Notes: generated from the sequence alone by a model not told the origin. Numbered from the stretch's first letter, positions 15,206 through 24,061 are shown. The stretch is DNA of 64,000 nucleotides from Gordonia sihwensis NBRC 108236 (GCF_000333035.1 NZ_BANU01000005.1:62001-126000), one strand, 5' to 3'. Program-made: numbers and translations.

Positions 15206-16267
15206 GTGCGGAATTCATCGCTCAGCGCGAGCCTACTCACCTCGGACGACGGCGCCAACGGTTCGCAGCCGCGCATGCCGATGCCCGCGCCCCGCGGCCC
15301 GGTGAGCGCGGCACTGGCCGAACTGCTGCTCGATCTCGACGGTCCGGCCGAGCCCCTCTCGGCCGCGGTCGCCGCACATCGCAGTCCCGTGCTGGACGAC
15401 GAAGACGCCCAGCTCACCCTGACGATGCTGTATGAACTGCACCTGCGCGGCATCCGCGGCGTCGACGATCGGGCGGAGTGGGACCTGCGACTGCTCGAGG
15501 TGCGCGGCGAACTCGAACAACGTCTGGAATCGGAACTGAACGCGTTGGTCGGCCCGATCGAGGACCCCGACGACGTCGTGGAAGCGTTGTTCCAGGCGAG
15601 CGCGGACGACGACGGTCCGCCGCTGGCGGCATTTCTCGCGCGGTCGGGAACCGTCGATCAATTCCGGGAACTCGTGATTCACCGATCGCTGAACCAGCTG
15701 CGGGAAGCCGATGTTCACACGCTGGGCATTCCGCGCCTGGGCGGCGCACCCAAGGCTGCGCTGATCGAAGTGCAGAGCGATGAATACGGCGGCGGCCGAC
15801 TCGATTACATGCATGCCACTCTGTGGGCCGATCTGATGCGGGGAATGGATCTGGATTCCGGATACGCCGCATATATCGACAGCATTCCGGCTCCCACCCT
15901 GGCGGCCGTCAACACACTCTCCTATTTCGGCCTCCACCGCGGAAGGGTCCGCGAACTCGTCGGACATCTGTGCATGGTGGAGACCACGTCGTCACTGCCG
16001 AGCAGGCAGTACAGCCGTGGCCTGCGCCGCCTCGGATTCGGGCGCCCGGTTCGGCTGTTCTTCGACGAACACGTCGAGGCGGATGCGGTGCACGAACAGC
16101 TCGTCGTCCGCGAGGTCGCCGGAGCGCTCGGCGACACACCCGACGGCCGCATCGGCCTCCTGCGCGGCGCACTGACCTGTCTGGCGGTGGAACGGCTGGC
16201 CGCACAGCACATCTGGGCCGCGTGGGAGGCGGGCCGGTCGTCGCTGCGCGTGGGGTCCGCCCGGTGA
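15206..16267 (+). CDS. Iron-containing redox enzyme (heme oxygenase-like fold)
   Basis: About 353 residues of the TenA/heme-oxygenase-like helical superfamily, the so-called iron-containing redox enzymes that carry a di-iron site. Likely ligand-bearing segments are FRELVIHRSLNQLREADVHT, ALIEVQSDEYGGGRLDYMHA and the FFDEHVEADAVHEQLVVREV helix. The reaction is not known; relatives cleave or oxygenate amino or fatty acids. The start is uncertain: the frame opens at 15155 but would overlap the divergent CDGSH gene. GTG 15206 has a weak GGGA and ATG 15275 is the conservative choice. The next gene overlaps its stop (GTGA). Confidence 0.75.
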   Translation: MRNSSLSASLLTSDDGANGSQPRMPMPAPRGPVSAALAELLLDLDGPAEPLSAAVAAHRSPVLDDEDAQLTLTMLYELHLRGIRGVDDRAEWDLRLLEVRGELEQRLESELNALVGPIEDPDDVVEALFQASADDDGPPLAAFLARSGTVDQFRELVIHRSLNQLREADVHTLGIPRLGGAPKAALIEVQSDEYGGGRLDYMHATLWADLMRGMDLDSGYAAYIDSIPAPTLAAVNTLSYFGLHRGRVRELVGHLCMVETTSSLPSRQYSRGLRRLGFGRPVRLFFDEHVEADAVHEQLVVREVAGALGDTPDGRIGLLRGALTCLAVERLAAQHIWAAWEAGRSSLRVGSAR

Positions 16268-17010
16268 TCGGCCGATGGGCGGTCGGCGAGGCCACCGCCG
16301 GCCGGATCCTCGGGACCCTGCCCCTGCCCCAGCCCACCGTGACCGCGCCGACGGGCGTGTACCGGCCGTCGGTCGACTCGGCGATGCTGTGCCGTCGAAT
16401 GGTGAACCACATGCAGACCCACCCGAAGGGCGTGACCTCGGTGATCGAGCTGTGCGCTGGGAGTGGAATCGCGTCGGTCTACGCCGCTCTGGCCGGCGCC
16501 CGCGTGACGGCGGTCGACGACACCCGGGAATCGGTCGAGGCGGTCGCGGTCAACGCGGCGTCGAACGATGTGACCGTCGACGTCGTCCGCTCCGATGTCC
16601 GCGCACTCCCTCGGCTCGATCCCGCCGACCTGGTGGTCGCCAACCCGCCGTATGTCCCGGCGCCCGCGCACATGCCCGACGGACACGCCTGGAACGCCGG
16701 ACCGAACGGCAGGAGCGTGGTCGACTCGATCATCGGCGTGCTGCCCGAGCTCGTTCGGCCCGCGGGTGCGGCACTGCTGGTCCAGTCGGACGTCTGCGGT
16801 GTGACGCCCACCCTCTCCGGACTGGCGGACCGGGGCTTCGACGCGGCAGTCACCGACGAAGTCGTTGTCGACTTCGGTCCGGTGATGCACGAGCGCGCGC
16901 TCTGGCTGGAATCGCAGGGCTTCATCGAACCGGGCGAACGCACCGAGCGCGTGGTGGTGATACGAGCCGTGCGGTCGACGTCGGCCGTGCCGCGGGGAGC
17001 GTCGCGATGA
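16264..17010 (+). CDS. HemK2-like methyltransferase
   Basis: 248 residues, class I SAM methyltransferase of the HemK/PrmC superfamily. SAM-binding motif I is VIELCAGSGIASVYAALAGA, followed by VTAVDDTRESVEAVAVNA and the catalytic NPPYVPAP, which acts on planar nitrogen (Gln amide or nucleobase). It lacks the N-terminal helical domain of PrmC, so it is closer to the HemK2/MTQ2 type. GTG 16264 overlaps the stop of the iron redox gene by 4 nt, so translation is coupled. The longer frame to 15823 is antisense-like filler. Substrate unknown. Confidence 0.8.
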   Translation: MIGRWAVGEATAGRILGTLPLPQPTVTAPTGVYRPSVDSAMLCRRMVNHMQTHPKGVTSVIELCAGSGIASVYAALAGARVTAVDDTRESVEAVAVNAASNDVTVDVVRSDVRALPRLDPADLVVANPPYVPAPAHMPDGHAWNAGPNGRSVVDSIIGVLPELVRPAGAALLVQSDVCGVTPTLSGLADRGFDAAVTDEVVVDFGPVMHERALWLESQGFIEPGERTERVVVIRAVRSTSAVPRGASR

Positions 17011-17516
17011 CCGGGGCGTGGTCGGTGCGCCCGGAGGGCGACGGCGACGCGCAGGCGGTTCATGCGGTCAACGCAGCCGCGTTCCCGACGCCGGCCGAGG
17101 CGGATCTGGTCGACGAACTGCGTCGCGACCCGGCGGCGTGGATCGACGGGCTGTCGTATGTCGCGGAACAGGACGGCGAGATCATCGGGCACGCCCTGCT
17201 CACCCGGGCGACCGTCGGAGGAACGCCGGTATTGGCCCTCGCACCGTGTGCGGTGGTTCCGGCACAGCAAGGCACCGGCGTCGGAACGGCGGTGATCTCA
17301 GCACTGCTCGACGCTGCCCGCCGGATCGGCGACGAGACCGTCGTCGTCCTCGGCCATGCCGACTACTACCCGCGGTTCGGCTTCGTTCCCGCGTCCCGAT
17401 TCGGTATCTCGGCGCCGGTCACGGTACCCGACGACAGCTTCCTCGCACTGCCGCTGACCGCAGCGGCGCGCGTCCCCTCCGGAGTCATCGCCTATCCGGC
17501 GGCCTTCGGCCTCTGA
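17007..17516 (+). CDS. GNAT N-acetyltransferase (YhbS-like)
   Basis: 169 residues. Acetyl-CoA binding loop VVPAQQGTGVGTAVISALLD and the later VVLGHADYYPRFGFVPASRFG are the signature of YhbS-like GNAT proteins. The start ATG overlaps the methyltransferase stop (ATGA), making a three-gene coupled run: iron redox enzyme, methylase, acetyltransferase. Acceptor substrate unknown. Confidence 0.85.
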   Translation: MTGAWSVRPEGDGDAQAVHAVNAAAFPTPAEADLVDELRRDPAAWIDGLSYVAEQDGEIIGHALLTRATVGGTPVLALAPCAVVPAQQGTGVGTAVISALLDAARRIGDETVVVLGHADYYPRFGFVPASRFGISAPVTVPDDSFLALPLTAAARVPSGVIAYPAAFGL

Positions 17517-17596
17517 CCACGATCGGAGTCTCCGGACGATCACCGGCCGGCGTGCGGCCGATACCATTGGCCCGGAGATCCGACGAGAGGCAGACG

Positions 17597-18250
17597 ATGA
17601 CCACCGCGCCCGAAGCCGAGGGCAGTTTCGGCGAGCAGTTCATCGAAGAGTTCGACCGACTCCTCCGCTGGCGCCGCGACGTGCGACGCTTCCGGACCGA
17701 CCCGGTCGAGCCGCGACTGATTCAGGAGATCGTGGCCGCCGCCGAACTGGCGCCGTCCGTGGGCAACAGCCAGCCCTGGCGATGGGTCGAGGTCCGATCG
17801 CCGGAGCTGCGGGCAGTGGTGAAGTCCACCTTCGCCCGGTGCAATGCGGAGGCACTGGAGGGATACCGCGGAGAGCGTGCCCAGCAGTACGCCTCGCTCA
17901 AACTCGCCGGGCTCGATCAGGCACCTGTCCATCTCGCGGTCTTCAGTGAGGACCACCCGCAGCAGGGACACGGCCTCGGTCGTCGAACCATGCCCGAGAC
18001 CCTCGCCTACTCCGTGGTCACGGCGATCAGCAGTCTCTGGCTCGCCGCCCGCGCGCGCGGCATCGGCGTCGGCTGGATCTCGATCGTCGAACCCGACGAG
18101 GTGCACCGGGCCCTCGGCGTTCCGCCCGGGTGGCGATTCGTCGCCTACCTCTGCATCGGCTATCCGGAAGAGGTGAACTCGGTGCCCGAACTCGAACGCG
18201 CGGGCTGGCAGGCCCGGACCGACCCGGAGACGCGCTACTTCATCCGCTGA
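17597..18250 (+). CDS. bluB: 5,6-dimethylbenzimidazole synthase BluB
   Basis: 217 residues of the nitroreductase fold. BluB features are RRDVRRFRTDPVEPRLIQEI, ELAPSVGNSQPWRWVEV, GLGRRTMPETLAYSVVTAI and GIGVGWISIVEPDEVHRAL, ending in YLCIGYPEEV. The enzyme breaks FMNH2 with O2 to make the lower ligand of vitamin B12. ATG 17597 follows GAGAGG. The frame is open to 17018 but overlaps GNAT. No other cobalamin gene and no B12 riboswitch was seen nearby. GATACCAT (about 17562) may be the -10 region. Confidence 0.85.
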   Translation: MTTAPEAEGSFGEQFIEEFDRLLRWRRDVRRFRTDPVEPRLIQEIVAAAELAPSVGNSQPWRWVEVRSPELRAVVKSTFARCNAEALEGYRGERAQQYASLKLAGLDQAPVHLAVFSEDHPQQGHGLGRRTMPETLAYSVVTAISSLWLAARARGIGVGWISIVEPDEVHRALGVPPGWRFVAYLCIGYPEEVNSVPELERAGWQARTDPETRYFIR

Positions 18251-18347
18251 CTCGCCTAATCGGTACCGATCACTCGTTCGGTCGTCATACGATCGCCAGG
18301 GCCGCGCATTTCGGCGGCCGGACGACGTGCTGCGAGAGGAATTCCCC

Positions 18348-18911
18348 ATGACCGACCGAATCACCGCGCTCGATCTGCCCGCCGGAGAATTGAGCGCCGA
18401 CACGCTCAAGTACTTCGACGTCTGCCGCGAGAAGCTCGGGATGGTCCCGAACGTCCTGCAGGCGTACACCTTCGACGAGACCAAGCTTCGCGCCTTCACC
18501 GCGATGTACAACGACCTGATGCTGGCCGACTCGGGACTGTCGAAGCTGGAACGCGAGATGATCGCCGTCGTCGTCTCGTCGATCAACAAGTGCTACTACT
18601 GCCTCACCGCGCACGGAGCCGCCGTGCGCCAACTGTCGGGCGATCCCGAACTGGGCGAACTGCTCGTCATGAATTTCCGGGCCGCCGATCTGTCCGATCG
18701 TCACCGTGCGATGCTGCTCTTCGCCGAGAAGATGACCGAGCAGCCCTCGAAACTCGACGCCGCCGATCGAGAGGCGTTGCGCGCGGTGGGCTTCACCGAT
18801 CGCGACATCTTCGACATCTCGTCGACCGCGGCGTTCTTCAACATGACGAACCGGGTGGCGAGCGGCATCGACATGCGTCCCAACCCGGAGTACTCGGCTC
18901 AAGCGCGATGA
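18348..18911 (+). CDS. AhpD-like peroxidase (carboxymuconolactone decarboxylase family)
   Basis: 187 residues. The CMD/AhpD motif is CYYCLTAHG, with Cys82, Cys85 and His89 as the redox/peroxidase site, in the usual MIAVVVSSINKCYYC context. The form AERMTEQPSKL/DIFDISSTAAFFNMTNRVA fits the uncharacterised peroxidase-related family (TIGR01926). ATG 18348 is preceded by GAGGAA at good spacing. Likely role is removal of peroxides using a thiol partner, but the partner is not encoded here. Confidence 0.85.
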   Translation: MTDRITALDLPAGELSADTLKYFDVCREKLGMVPNVLQAYTFDETKLRAFTAMYNDLMLADSGLSKLEREMIAVVVSSINKCYYCLTAHGAAVRQLSGDPELGELLVMNFRAADLSDRHRAMLLFAEKMTEQPSKLDAADREALRAVGFTDRDIFDISSTAAFFNMTNRVASGIDMRPNPEYSAQAR

Positions 18912-18921
18912 CGTCCCGGCA

Positions 18922-19659
18922 TCACCCGATCTGCAGCGACGCATGGGCGGCCGTGACGGCGCGCTGCAGTTCGGCGGCGACCAGCCGGGTCGTCTGCGCC
19001 GGAGTGGCCGGAGCGACCGCATCGAGTGCGATCGGGACGCTGAAGACCACCACCGGGCGGTCCTGGTCCGGATAGGCGATGCCCGCGCATACCAACCACG
19101 GCCGACTCCCCTTCTTCAGTGCCCCGCTCGCGATGTGGCCGACTCCGCTGCTGACCTTCTGAAGCAGCCGGGGATCCTCCTCGTTGCACGTGCCCTCGGG
19201 GAAGATCGCGATCGAGTCTCCCCGACCCATCCGCTCGATGCAGACGTCCATCATCTGCTTGCCCGCGGTGGCCGCGGCGCGGAGACCGTGGTCCTTCTGA
19301 CGGAAGACCGGGATGCCGCCGAGGTCGTCGATCTTGCGGCGACGGTCCGGATCGTCGAAGAGTTCGTCTTTGGCCAACACACGCATCCGCCCGATCCGCG
19401 GGCGCAGCGGCGACAAGAAGCCGGATGCGGCAAGGATGAACGGATCGGTCTGGCGCACGTGATTGGCGGCGATCACCAGCGGCACCTCGTTTCGCCCGAC
19501 AACAGCGCGCAGACGGTCGCGCGCGTCGTCTTCGAAGCGGACACGCGGACGGTGTCGAGCCGCCAGTACGCCGTACATGGCGAGCGCCTTCATCCGGCTC
19601 TGACGGTGGTCGCTGTAATACCGGTACACCTCGTCGGCGTTCTCGAGCGTTACGTCCAT
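18922..19659 (-). CDS. PlsC-like lysophospholipid acyltransferase
   Basis: 245 residues. The acyltransferase motifs are NHVRQTD (66-72, the NHx4D catalytic site), GGIPVFRQ (block II-like) and FPEGTCNEED (152-161, glycerolipid-binding EGT). It probably transfers an acyl chain to a lysophosphatidate-like acceptor at the membrane. There is no N-terminal transmembrane helix. The start at 19659 lies 7 nt after a TACCGT box, so the mRNA could be leaderless, and two palindromes lie right upstream. Confidence 0.82.
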   Translation of the reverse strand: MDVTLENADEVYRYYSDHRQSRMKALAMYGVLAARHRPRVRFEDDARDRLRAVVGRNEVPLVIAANHVRQTDPFILAASGFLSPLRPRIGRMRVLAKDELFDDPDRRRKIDDLGGIPVFRQKDHGLRAAATAGKQMMDVCIERMGRGDSIAIFPEGTCNEEDPRLLQKVSSGVGHIASGALKKGSRPWLVCAGIAYPDQDRPVVVFSVPIALDAVAPATPAQTTRLVAAELQRAVTAAHASLQIG

Positions 19660-19665
19660 GCGAGC

Positions 19666-19693
19666 TACGGTACCGTAACTTACGGTTCCGTAA
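19666..19693. promoter_or_regulatory. Paired palindromic operators before the acyltransferase
   Basis: TACGGTACCGTA (19666-19677) and TTACGGTTCCGTAA (19680-19693) are two perfect palindromes with centres 15 bp apart and the same ACGG core. They overlap the predicted -10 region of the minus-strand acyltransferase. A TetR-type repressor is the likely binder; none is encoded right next to it. Confidence 0.65.
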
Positions 19694-19713
19694 CCACGGG
19701 GAACAGCGTCGAG

Positions 19714-20718
19714 TCAGACTTTGACGAAGCCGTTCTCGACCAGCCAGTCGCGCGCGACGTCGGCCGGCTCGCGTCCGTCCACGTCCACCTGACGATTCAG
19801 CTCGCTGATCTGCTCCGACGTCAGCTTCGCCATCACCGGCGCCATCACCTTCGCGATAGACGGGAACTGTTCGTTGACATCGGAACGCATGGTGACCGCC
19901 GCGTTGTAGTGCGGGAAGAACTGCTTGTCGTCCTCCAGCACGTTGAGGTTCAGTGCCTTGATCCGGCCATCGGTGGTGAAGACCTCTCCGAACACGCAAT
20001 TCCCGTTGGCGACCGCCTGGTAGATGATGCCGGTCTGCAGGATCTGCATCCGCACCTGCGCCGGATCGAACCCGTACTTGGCGGCCATACCCGGGAAGCC
20101 GTCCTGCCGGCTGCGGAACTCGGTCTCGACGCAGGTGGTCGCCGTCGCGGGATCCTTCTTCACCAGCGCGGCGTAGTCCGAGAGTGTCTTGACGCCGGTC
20201 TTCGCGGCGTTCTCTTGATTCACCGCGAGGGCATAGGTGTTGTCCATCGGCGCCGGGTCGATCCAGACGATGCCGTTCTTCGCCAGATCCGCGTCACGGA
20301 CGGCCTCGAACTGCTTGGTGGAGTCCGGGATCGGCTGTTCGTTGCCGAGATAGTTGATCCAGCCGGTACCGGTGTATTCGATCGTCACGTCCACCTGTCC
20401 CGCGGCCATCGCGTCGCGTGCGCTGTTGGATCCCTGAATGTTGGTCAGATCGCGGACGTTGGCGCCTGCGGCGGCGAGGGAGAAGCCGAGGATGTACCCC
20501 AGGATCACCTGCTCGGTGAAGTCCTTGGAGCCGACCGTGATGGTCTGTCCCTCGAGGTCGGGCTGCACGGTGATCGAGCCCGGCTTCACCGGCAGCGGAA
20601 GCGCACCGCCCGACTGCAGACCGCAGGCCGCGGCACCGAAGACGAGGGCGGCCACCGCGATCAGCGCGACGAGCGAGCGCAGTGGGCGGCGTGCGGCCGC
20701 GGGCAGGTGCGGTGTCAT
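19714..20718 (-). CDS. proX: Osmoprotectant ABC transporter substrate-binding lipoprotein
   Basis: 334 residues. A signal peptide with lipobox ends at Cys32 (AALVFGAAAC). The mature part is an OpuAC/ProX-type binding domain: ITVGSKDFTEQVILGYI near the start, DVTIEYTGTGWINYLG, YALAVNQENA and NGNCVFGEVFTTDGRI. It would bind glycine betaine, choline or a related quaternary ammonium outside the membrane. The start overlaps the permease stop (ATGA). It is the last gene of a four-gene operon. Confidence 0.88.
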   Translation of the reverse strand: MTPHLPAAARRPLRSLVALIAVAALVFGAAACGLQSGGALPLPVKPGSITVQPDLEGQTITVGSKDFTEQVILGYILGFSLAAAGANVRDLTNIQGSNSARDAMAAGQVDVTIEYTGTGWINYLGNEQPIPDSTKQFEAVRDADLAKNGIVWIDPAPMDNTYALAVNQENAAKTGVKTLSDYAALVKKDPATATTCVETEFRSRQDGFPGMAAKYGFDPAQVRMQILQTGIIYQAVANGNCVFGEVFTTDGRIKALNLNVLEDDKQFFPHYNAAVTMRSDVNEQFPSIAKVMAPVMAKLTSEQISELNRQVDVDGREPADVARDWLVENGFVKV

Positions 20719-21485
20719 CGCAGCCCCTTGGGTCCGAGGTACCGTTCGGCGAGCGCGCCGAACCAGTCGACGACGAGCGCCAGCGCGACGGCCAGCACGG
20801 CTCCGACGACCAGTGTCACGTTGTCGCGCAACTTGTAACCGGTGTCGATCAGGATGCCCAGTCCCCCGGCGTCGACCAGGAAGCACAGGGTCGCGGTGCC
20901 GACCGCGAGCACCAGCGATGTCCGCAGGCCGGCGAGGATGAAGGGCACCGCCAGCGGCAGCTCCACCTGGGCCAGCACTCGCGGCTCCGACATCCCCTGT
21001 CCCTTGGCGGCGTCGATGGTCGCCGCATCGACCTCCTGCAGACCGAGCATGCTGTTGCGCAGCACCGGGAGCAGCGAATAGAACGCGATCGGCAGCACGC
21101 CGATCCAGAAGCCCGTCGTGGCGGTCCAGAGGAAGAAGAGCACCAGCAGACCGATCGCCGGCGCCGCCTGCCCGATGTTGGCCACGCCGATGAAGAACGG
21201 TGCCAGCCAACGGAATCGACGTCGTGTGACCAGCACGGCGAGCGGTACCGCCACCACGACGACGATCGCGGCGATCGCGACGGTCAAGGCCAGATGCTCA
21301 CCGACGAGCTGCCCGATGTACGACGGATTGATGGTCGCCTTCTGGGTGGCGGTCAGGTCGCGGGAGAAGGCCCAACCGAGCACGCCCGCCGCGAGCAGCA
21401 CCGCGATCGTCGGCTGAATCCACAGCTGAAGATTGCTGGCCCTCCCGGCACCGGTCTCCTTGGACACCGCCTCCGCGCTGGTCAT
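20715..21485 (-). CDS. Osmoprotectant ABC transporter permease (second)
   Basis: 256 residues with six or so membrane helices: TIAVLLAAGVLGWAF, LALTVAIAAIVVVVAVPLAV, APAIGLLVLFFLW and more. The EAA-like cytoplasmic loop is DAATIDAAKGQGMSEPRVLA, which contacts the ATPase. ATG shares one base with the ATPase stop (TGATG). It pairs with the other permease of the operon as a ProW/ProZ heterodimer. Confidence 0.88.
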   Translation of the reverse strand: MTSAEAVSKETGAGRASNLQLWIQPTIAVLLAAGVLGWAFSRDLTATQKATINPSYIGQLVGEHLALTVAIAAIVVVVAVPLAVLVTRRRFRWLAPFFIGVANIGQAAPAIGLLVLFFLWTATTGFWIGVLPIAFYSLLPVLRNSMLGLQEVDAATIDAAKGQGMSEPRVLAQVELPLAVPFILAGLRTSLVLAVGTATLCFLVDAGGLGILIDTGYKLRDNVTLVVGAVLAVALALVVDWFGALAERYLGPKGLR

Positions 21486-22717
21486 CAGCTGGTGCCTTCC
21501 GGCGAGGCGTCCGCGGTCAGGTCCGCAGCTGGGTCATCGGCGTGCGGGTCGACGATCGCGGGACTGCCCTCGTGCTCCTCGCGCAGCGCGCGAATCGAGT
21601 CGATCAGCGTCTCGATGGTGACCACACCGACGTAGCGGCCGCGGGCACCGGTGACCACGGCGGACGCGTTACGTTCGGCGAGGATCGCTTCGAGCGCGTC
21701 CTGGAGGGTCGAGCTCGTGGCGACCGTCTCACCGAGCGGGATACCGACGCCGCGAATCGACGATGCGCCGACCAGATGGCGCCCGTCGGTCCACCGGATC
21801 GGCCGGTCACGGCTGTCGAGGATGATTCCCCAGTCACTGCCGATCCGTGCAGCGAAGTCGGCGGCCGAATCTCCTTCGTGGGCCGTCGGCCGCTGCTCGA
21901 TGTCCACGTCGCGCACGCGCAGCAGGTTGAGCTGCTGCAGCGACGCACCGGAGCCCACGAAGCCCTCGACGGTCTCGTTGGCGGGGTTGGCCAGAATCGC
22001 CTCCGGCGAGTCGTACTGCAGCACCTTCGAGCGCGCGCCGAGCACCGCGATCTTGTCGCCGAGTTTGACGGCCTCACTGAAGTCGTGGGTCACGAAGACG
22101 ATGGTCTTGCGGAGTTCCGCCTGCAACTGCATCAACTGGTCCTGCAGGACGCCTCGGGTGATCGGGTCCACCGCGCCGAAGGGCTCGTCCATGAGCAGGA
22201 CCGGAGGATCGGCGGCCAGGGCTCGCGCGACGCCGACGCGCTGCTGCTGTCCACCCGAGAGCTGGCGCGGATACCGACCGCCGAATTCGTCGGCGTCGAG
22301 GCCGACCATGTCGAGCAGTTCGTCGACTCGGTCGGCGATCCGCTTCTTATCCCATTTCAGCAGCTTGGGCACCACGGCGATGTTCTGTGCGACCGTCATG
22401 TGCGGGAAGAGGCCACCTTGCTGAATGGCGTACCCGATGCTCTGTCGCAGTTTGTTCGCGTCGATCGACAGTGCGTCCCGGCCGCCGATGGTGATTCGGC
22501 CGCTCGTCGGCTCGATCAACCGATTGATCATGCGCATCGTCGTGGTCTTACCGCTGCCGGACGGCCCGACGAAGACCACGACCTCGCCTGCCGGAATGGT
22601 CAGAGAAACGTCTTCGACAGCAGGTTCGCGCTGGCCGGGATAGATCTTCGAGACATGCTCGAGAACGATCTCGACTCCGGAGATCTCATTCTCTGCGTCA
22701 TCTTTGCTGTGGGTCAA
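21485..22717 (-). CDS. proV: Osmoprotectant ABC transporter ATPase with CBS domains
   Basis: 410 residues. Walker A GPSGSGKTT (about 51-59), Q-loop AIQQGG, signature LSGGQQQR, Walker B VLLMDEPFGAVD and switch FVTHD are all present. The C-terminal part (about 250-385) is a CBS pair (ending in VVTGARGRYVGVVTIETL), which in OpuA-type transporters senses ionic strength. The start codon is TTG 22717 with AAGGGA upstream; it overlaps the first permease stop (TTGA). Confidence 0.9.
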   Translation of the reverse strand: MTHSKDDAENEISGVEIVLEHVSKIYPGQREPAVEDVSLTIPAGEVVVFVGPSGSGKTTTMRMINRLIEPTSGRITIGGRDALSIDANKLRQSIGYAIQQGGLFPHMTVAQNIAVVPKLLKWDKKRIADRVDELLDMVGLDADEFGGRYPRQLSGGQQQRVGVARALAADPPVLLMDEPFGAVDPITRGVLQDQLMQLQAELRKTIVFVTHDFSEAVKLGDKIAVLGARSKVLQYDSPEAILANPANETVEGFVGSGASLQQLNLLRVRDVDIEQRPTAHEGDSAADFAARIGSDWGIILDSRDRPIRWTDGRHLVGASSIRGVGIPLGETVATSSTLQDALEAILAERNASAVVTGARGRYVGVVTIETLIDSIRALREEHEGSPAIVDPHADDPAADLTADASPEGTS

Positions 22718-23361
22718 CGGATCCCTTTCGACGTTGTCAATCGGCCGATCAGGACATAGATCCCGTCGAGGATCAAAGCCAGGATGACGATCAACACGGT
22801 GCCCGTCAGCGCCTGCGGAATAGCCGTGGGGCTACCGACGCGCGACAGACCGGAGAAGATGAGATTGCCCAGGCCGGGGCCCTTCGCGTAGGCCGCGATC
22901 GCCAGGATTCCCATCGCCATCTGCGTCGCGACACGCATGCCGGTGAGGATCGACGGCCATGCCAGCGGCAACTCGACCCGCGTCAGCACGCGGAGACGAC
23001 TCATTCCGATGCCGCGTGCGGCATCGGTGACCGCGGGGTCGACCGCGCCGAGACCGACGATGGTGTTACGCACGATCGGCAGAAGCGAGTACATCGTCAG
23101 CGCAATGACGGTCGGCGGAACACCGAGGCCCACTATCGGAATGAGCAGACCGAGAAGTGCGAACGACGGAATGGTCAGAATGGTGCTCGAGAGCGCCGTT
23201 GCGATAGCCGAGCCTCCGGGGCTGCGATATACCGCGATTCCGACGCCCACTCCGATGATCGTCGCCAGGAGTAGACACTGAATCACTGCGCTGACGTGCA
23301 AGTAGGAATCGACCACAAGCTGCGACTTGCGGCTCGATATGAAATCCCAGATCCCGTTCAG
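22714..23361 (-). CDS. Osmoprotectant ABC transporter permease (first), probable CTG start
   Basis: The permease core (VIQCLLLATIIGVGVGIAVY, IPSFALLGLLIPIVGLG, EAA-like loop DAARGIGMSRLRVLTRVELP) is clear. GTG 23316 has no SD. In frame upstream, CTG 23361 follows GAGGGG with 7 nt spacing and adds NGIWDFISSRKSQLV, which looks like the usual first segment of OpuC-type permeases. No ATG, GTG or TTG lies in frame between that SD and 23316. The CTG start is an inference; the conservative call is 23316. First gene of the operon proZ/W-proV-proW/Z-proX. Confidence 0.8.
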   Translation of the reverse strand: MNGIWDFISSRKSQLVVDSYLHVSAVIQCLLLATIIGVGVGIAVYRSPGGSAIATALSSTILTIPSFALLGLLIPIVGLGVPPTVIALTMYSLLPIVRNTIVGLGAVDPAVTDAARGIGMSRLRVLTRVELPLAWPSILTGMRVATQMAMGILAIAAYAKGPGLGNLIFSGLSRVGSPTAIPQALTGTVLIVILALILDGIYVLIGRLTTSKGIR

Positions 23362-23608
23362 AACAATTCCCCTCTATTAGCGTTTTCACCGTAGCGCATA
23401 TCGGCGGACGGTTCGCGCGGTCACGGTGTAATCGCAGGTCAGAACCTAGCGTCGCGCACCGATTCCGACAGAGCGCAAAGGAGCGACGTTCACACTTCGG
23501 CGGCGGCTGCGGGCGTGGAGACCCCGCCGGTGGCCGCATACGCGACCCGAGCCCTCCGGGAGCCTCCGACTACCATGCGTGGGAACGGTTCATCGGAGGA
23601 GGCAGCAG

Positions 23609-24049
23609 GTGTCGGACAACGAGGAGCAGCTCGTCGACGTGCGTTCGCTGCACCACCGGCTCGTGCGGATCAATCGAGTGCTGCGGGTGGCCGGCTCCGG
23701 TTCCGGTCTCAGCGCTGGAACCGCCGCGGCCCTGTGGTCGATCACCCAGCACGCACCCCTTCGGCTGTCCCGGCTGGCCGAGATCGAGTCGGTCTCCACC
23801 CCCGCCATCTCGCGGATCGTCACCGGCCTGGAGGACATGGGCTACGTGGAGCGGCGACCCGATCCACTCGATGCGCGGGCCCGACTGCTCTATCCCACCG
23901 AATCGGGGTGCGAAGTGGTCTCGACGACGCGGAACGCCCGGGTGCGGCGGATCGCCGAGGCTCTCGAGACGCTCGAACCGGACGACCGGCAACTCGTCGA
24001 GCGCGCCTTCGAACTCCTCAGCGACGCCTTGGCGGCGAGTGAAGTCTGA
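23609..24049 (+). CDS. MarR-family transcriptional regulator
   Basis: 146 residues. Winged HTH in the middle: LWSITQHAPLRLSRLAEI, SVSTPAISRIVTGLEDMGYV and the wing RRPDPLDARARLLYPTESG. GTG 23609 follows GGAGGAGG (23595-23602) at 6 nt; the longer frame from 23579 lacks an SD. It is divergent from the osmoprotectant operon across about 250 bp, so it may control that transporter, but no clean palindrome was found there. Confidence 0.85.
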   Translation: MSDNEEQLVDVRSLHHRLVRINRVLRVAGSGSGLSAGTAAALWSITQHAPLRLSRLAEIESVSTPAISRIVTGLEDMGYVERRPDPLDARARLLYPTESGCEVVSTTRNARVRRIAEALETLEPDDRQLVERAFELLSDALAASEV

Positions 24050-24061
24050 GCCGCCGCCGGA

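Noticed and set aside
17517-17596. Cobalamin riboswitch before bluB
   Set aside because: The gap is only 80 bp and has no B12-box-like sequence.
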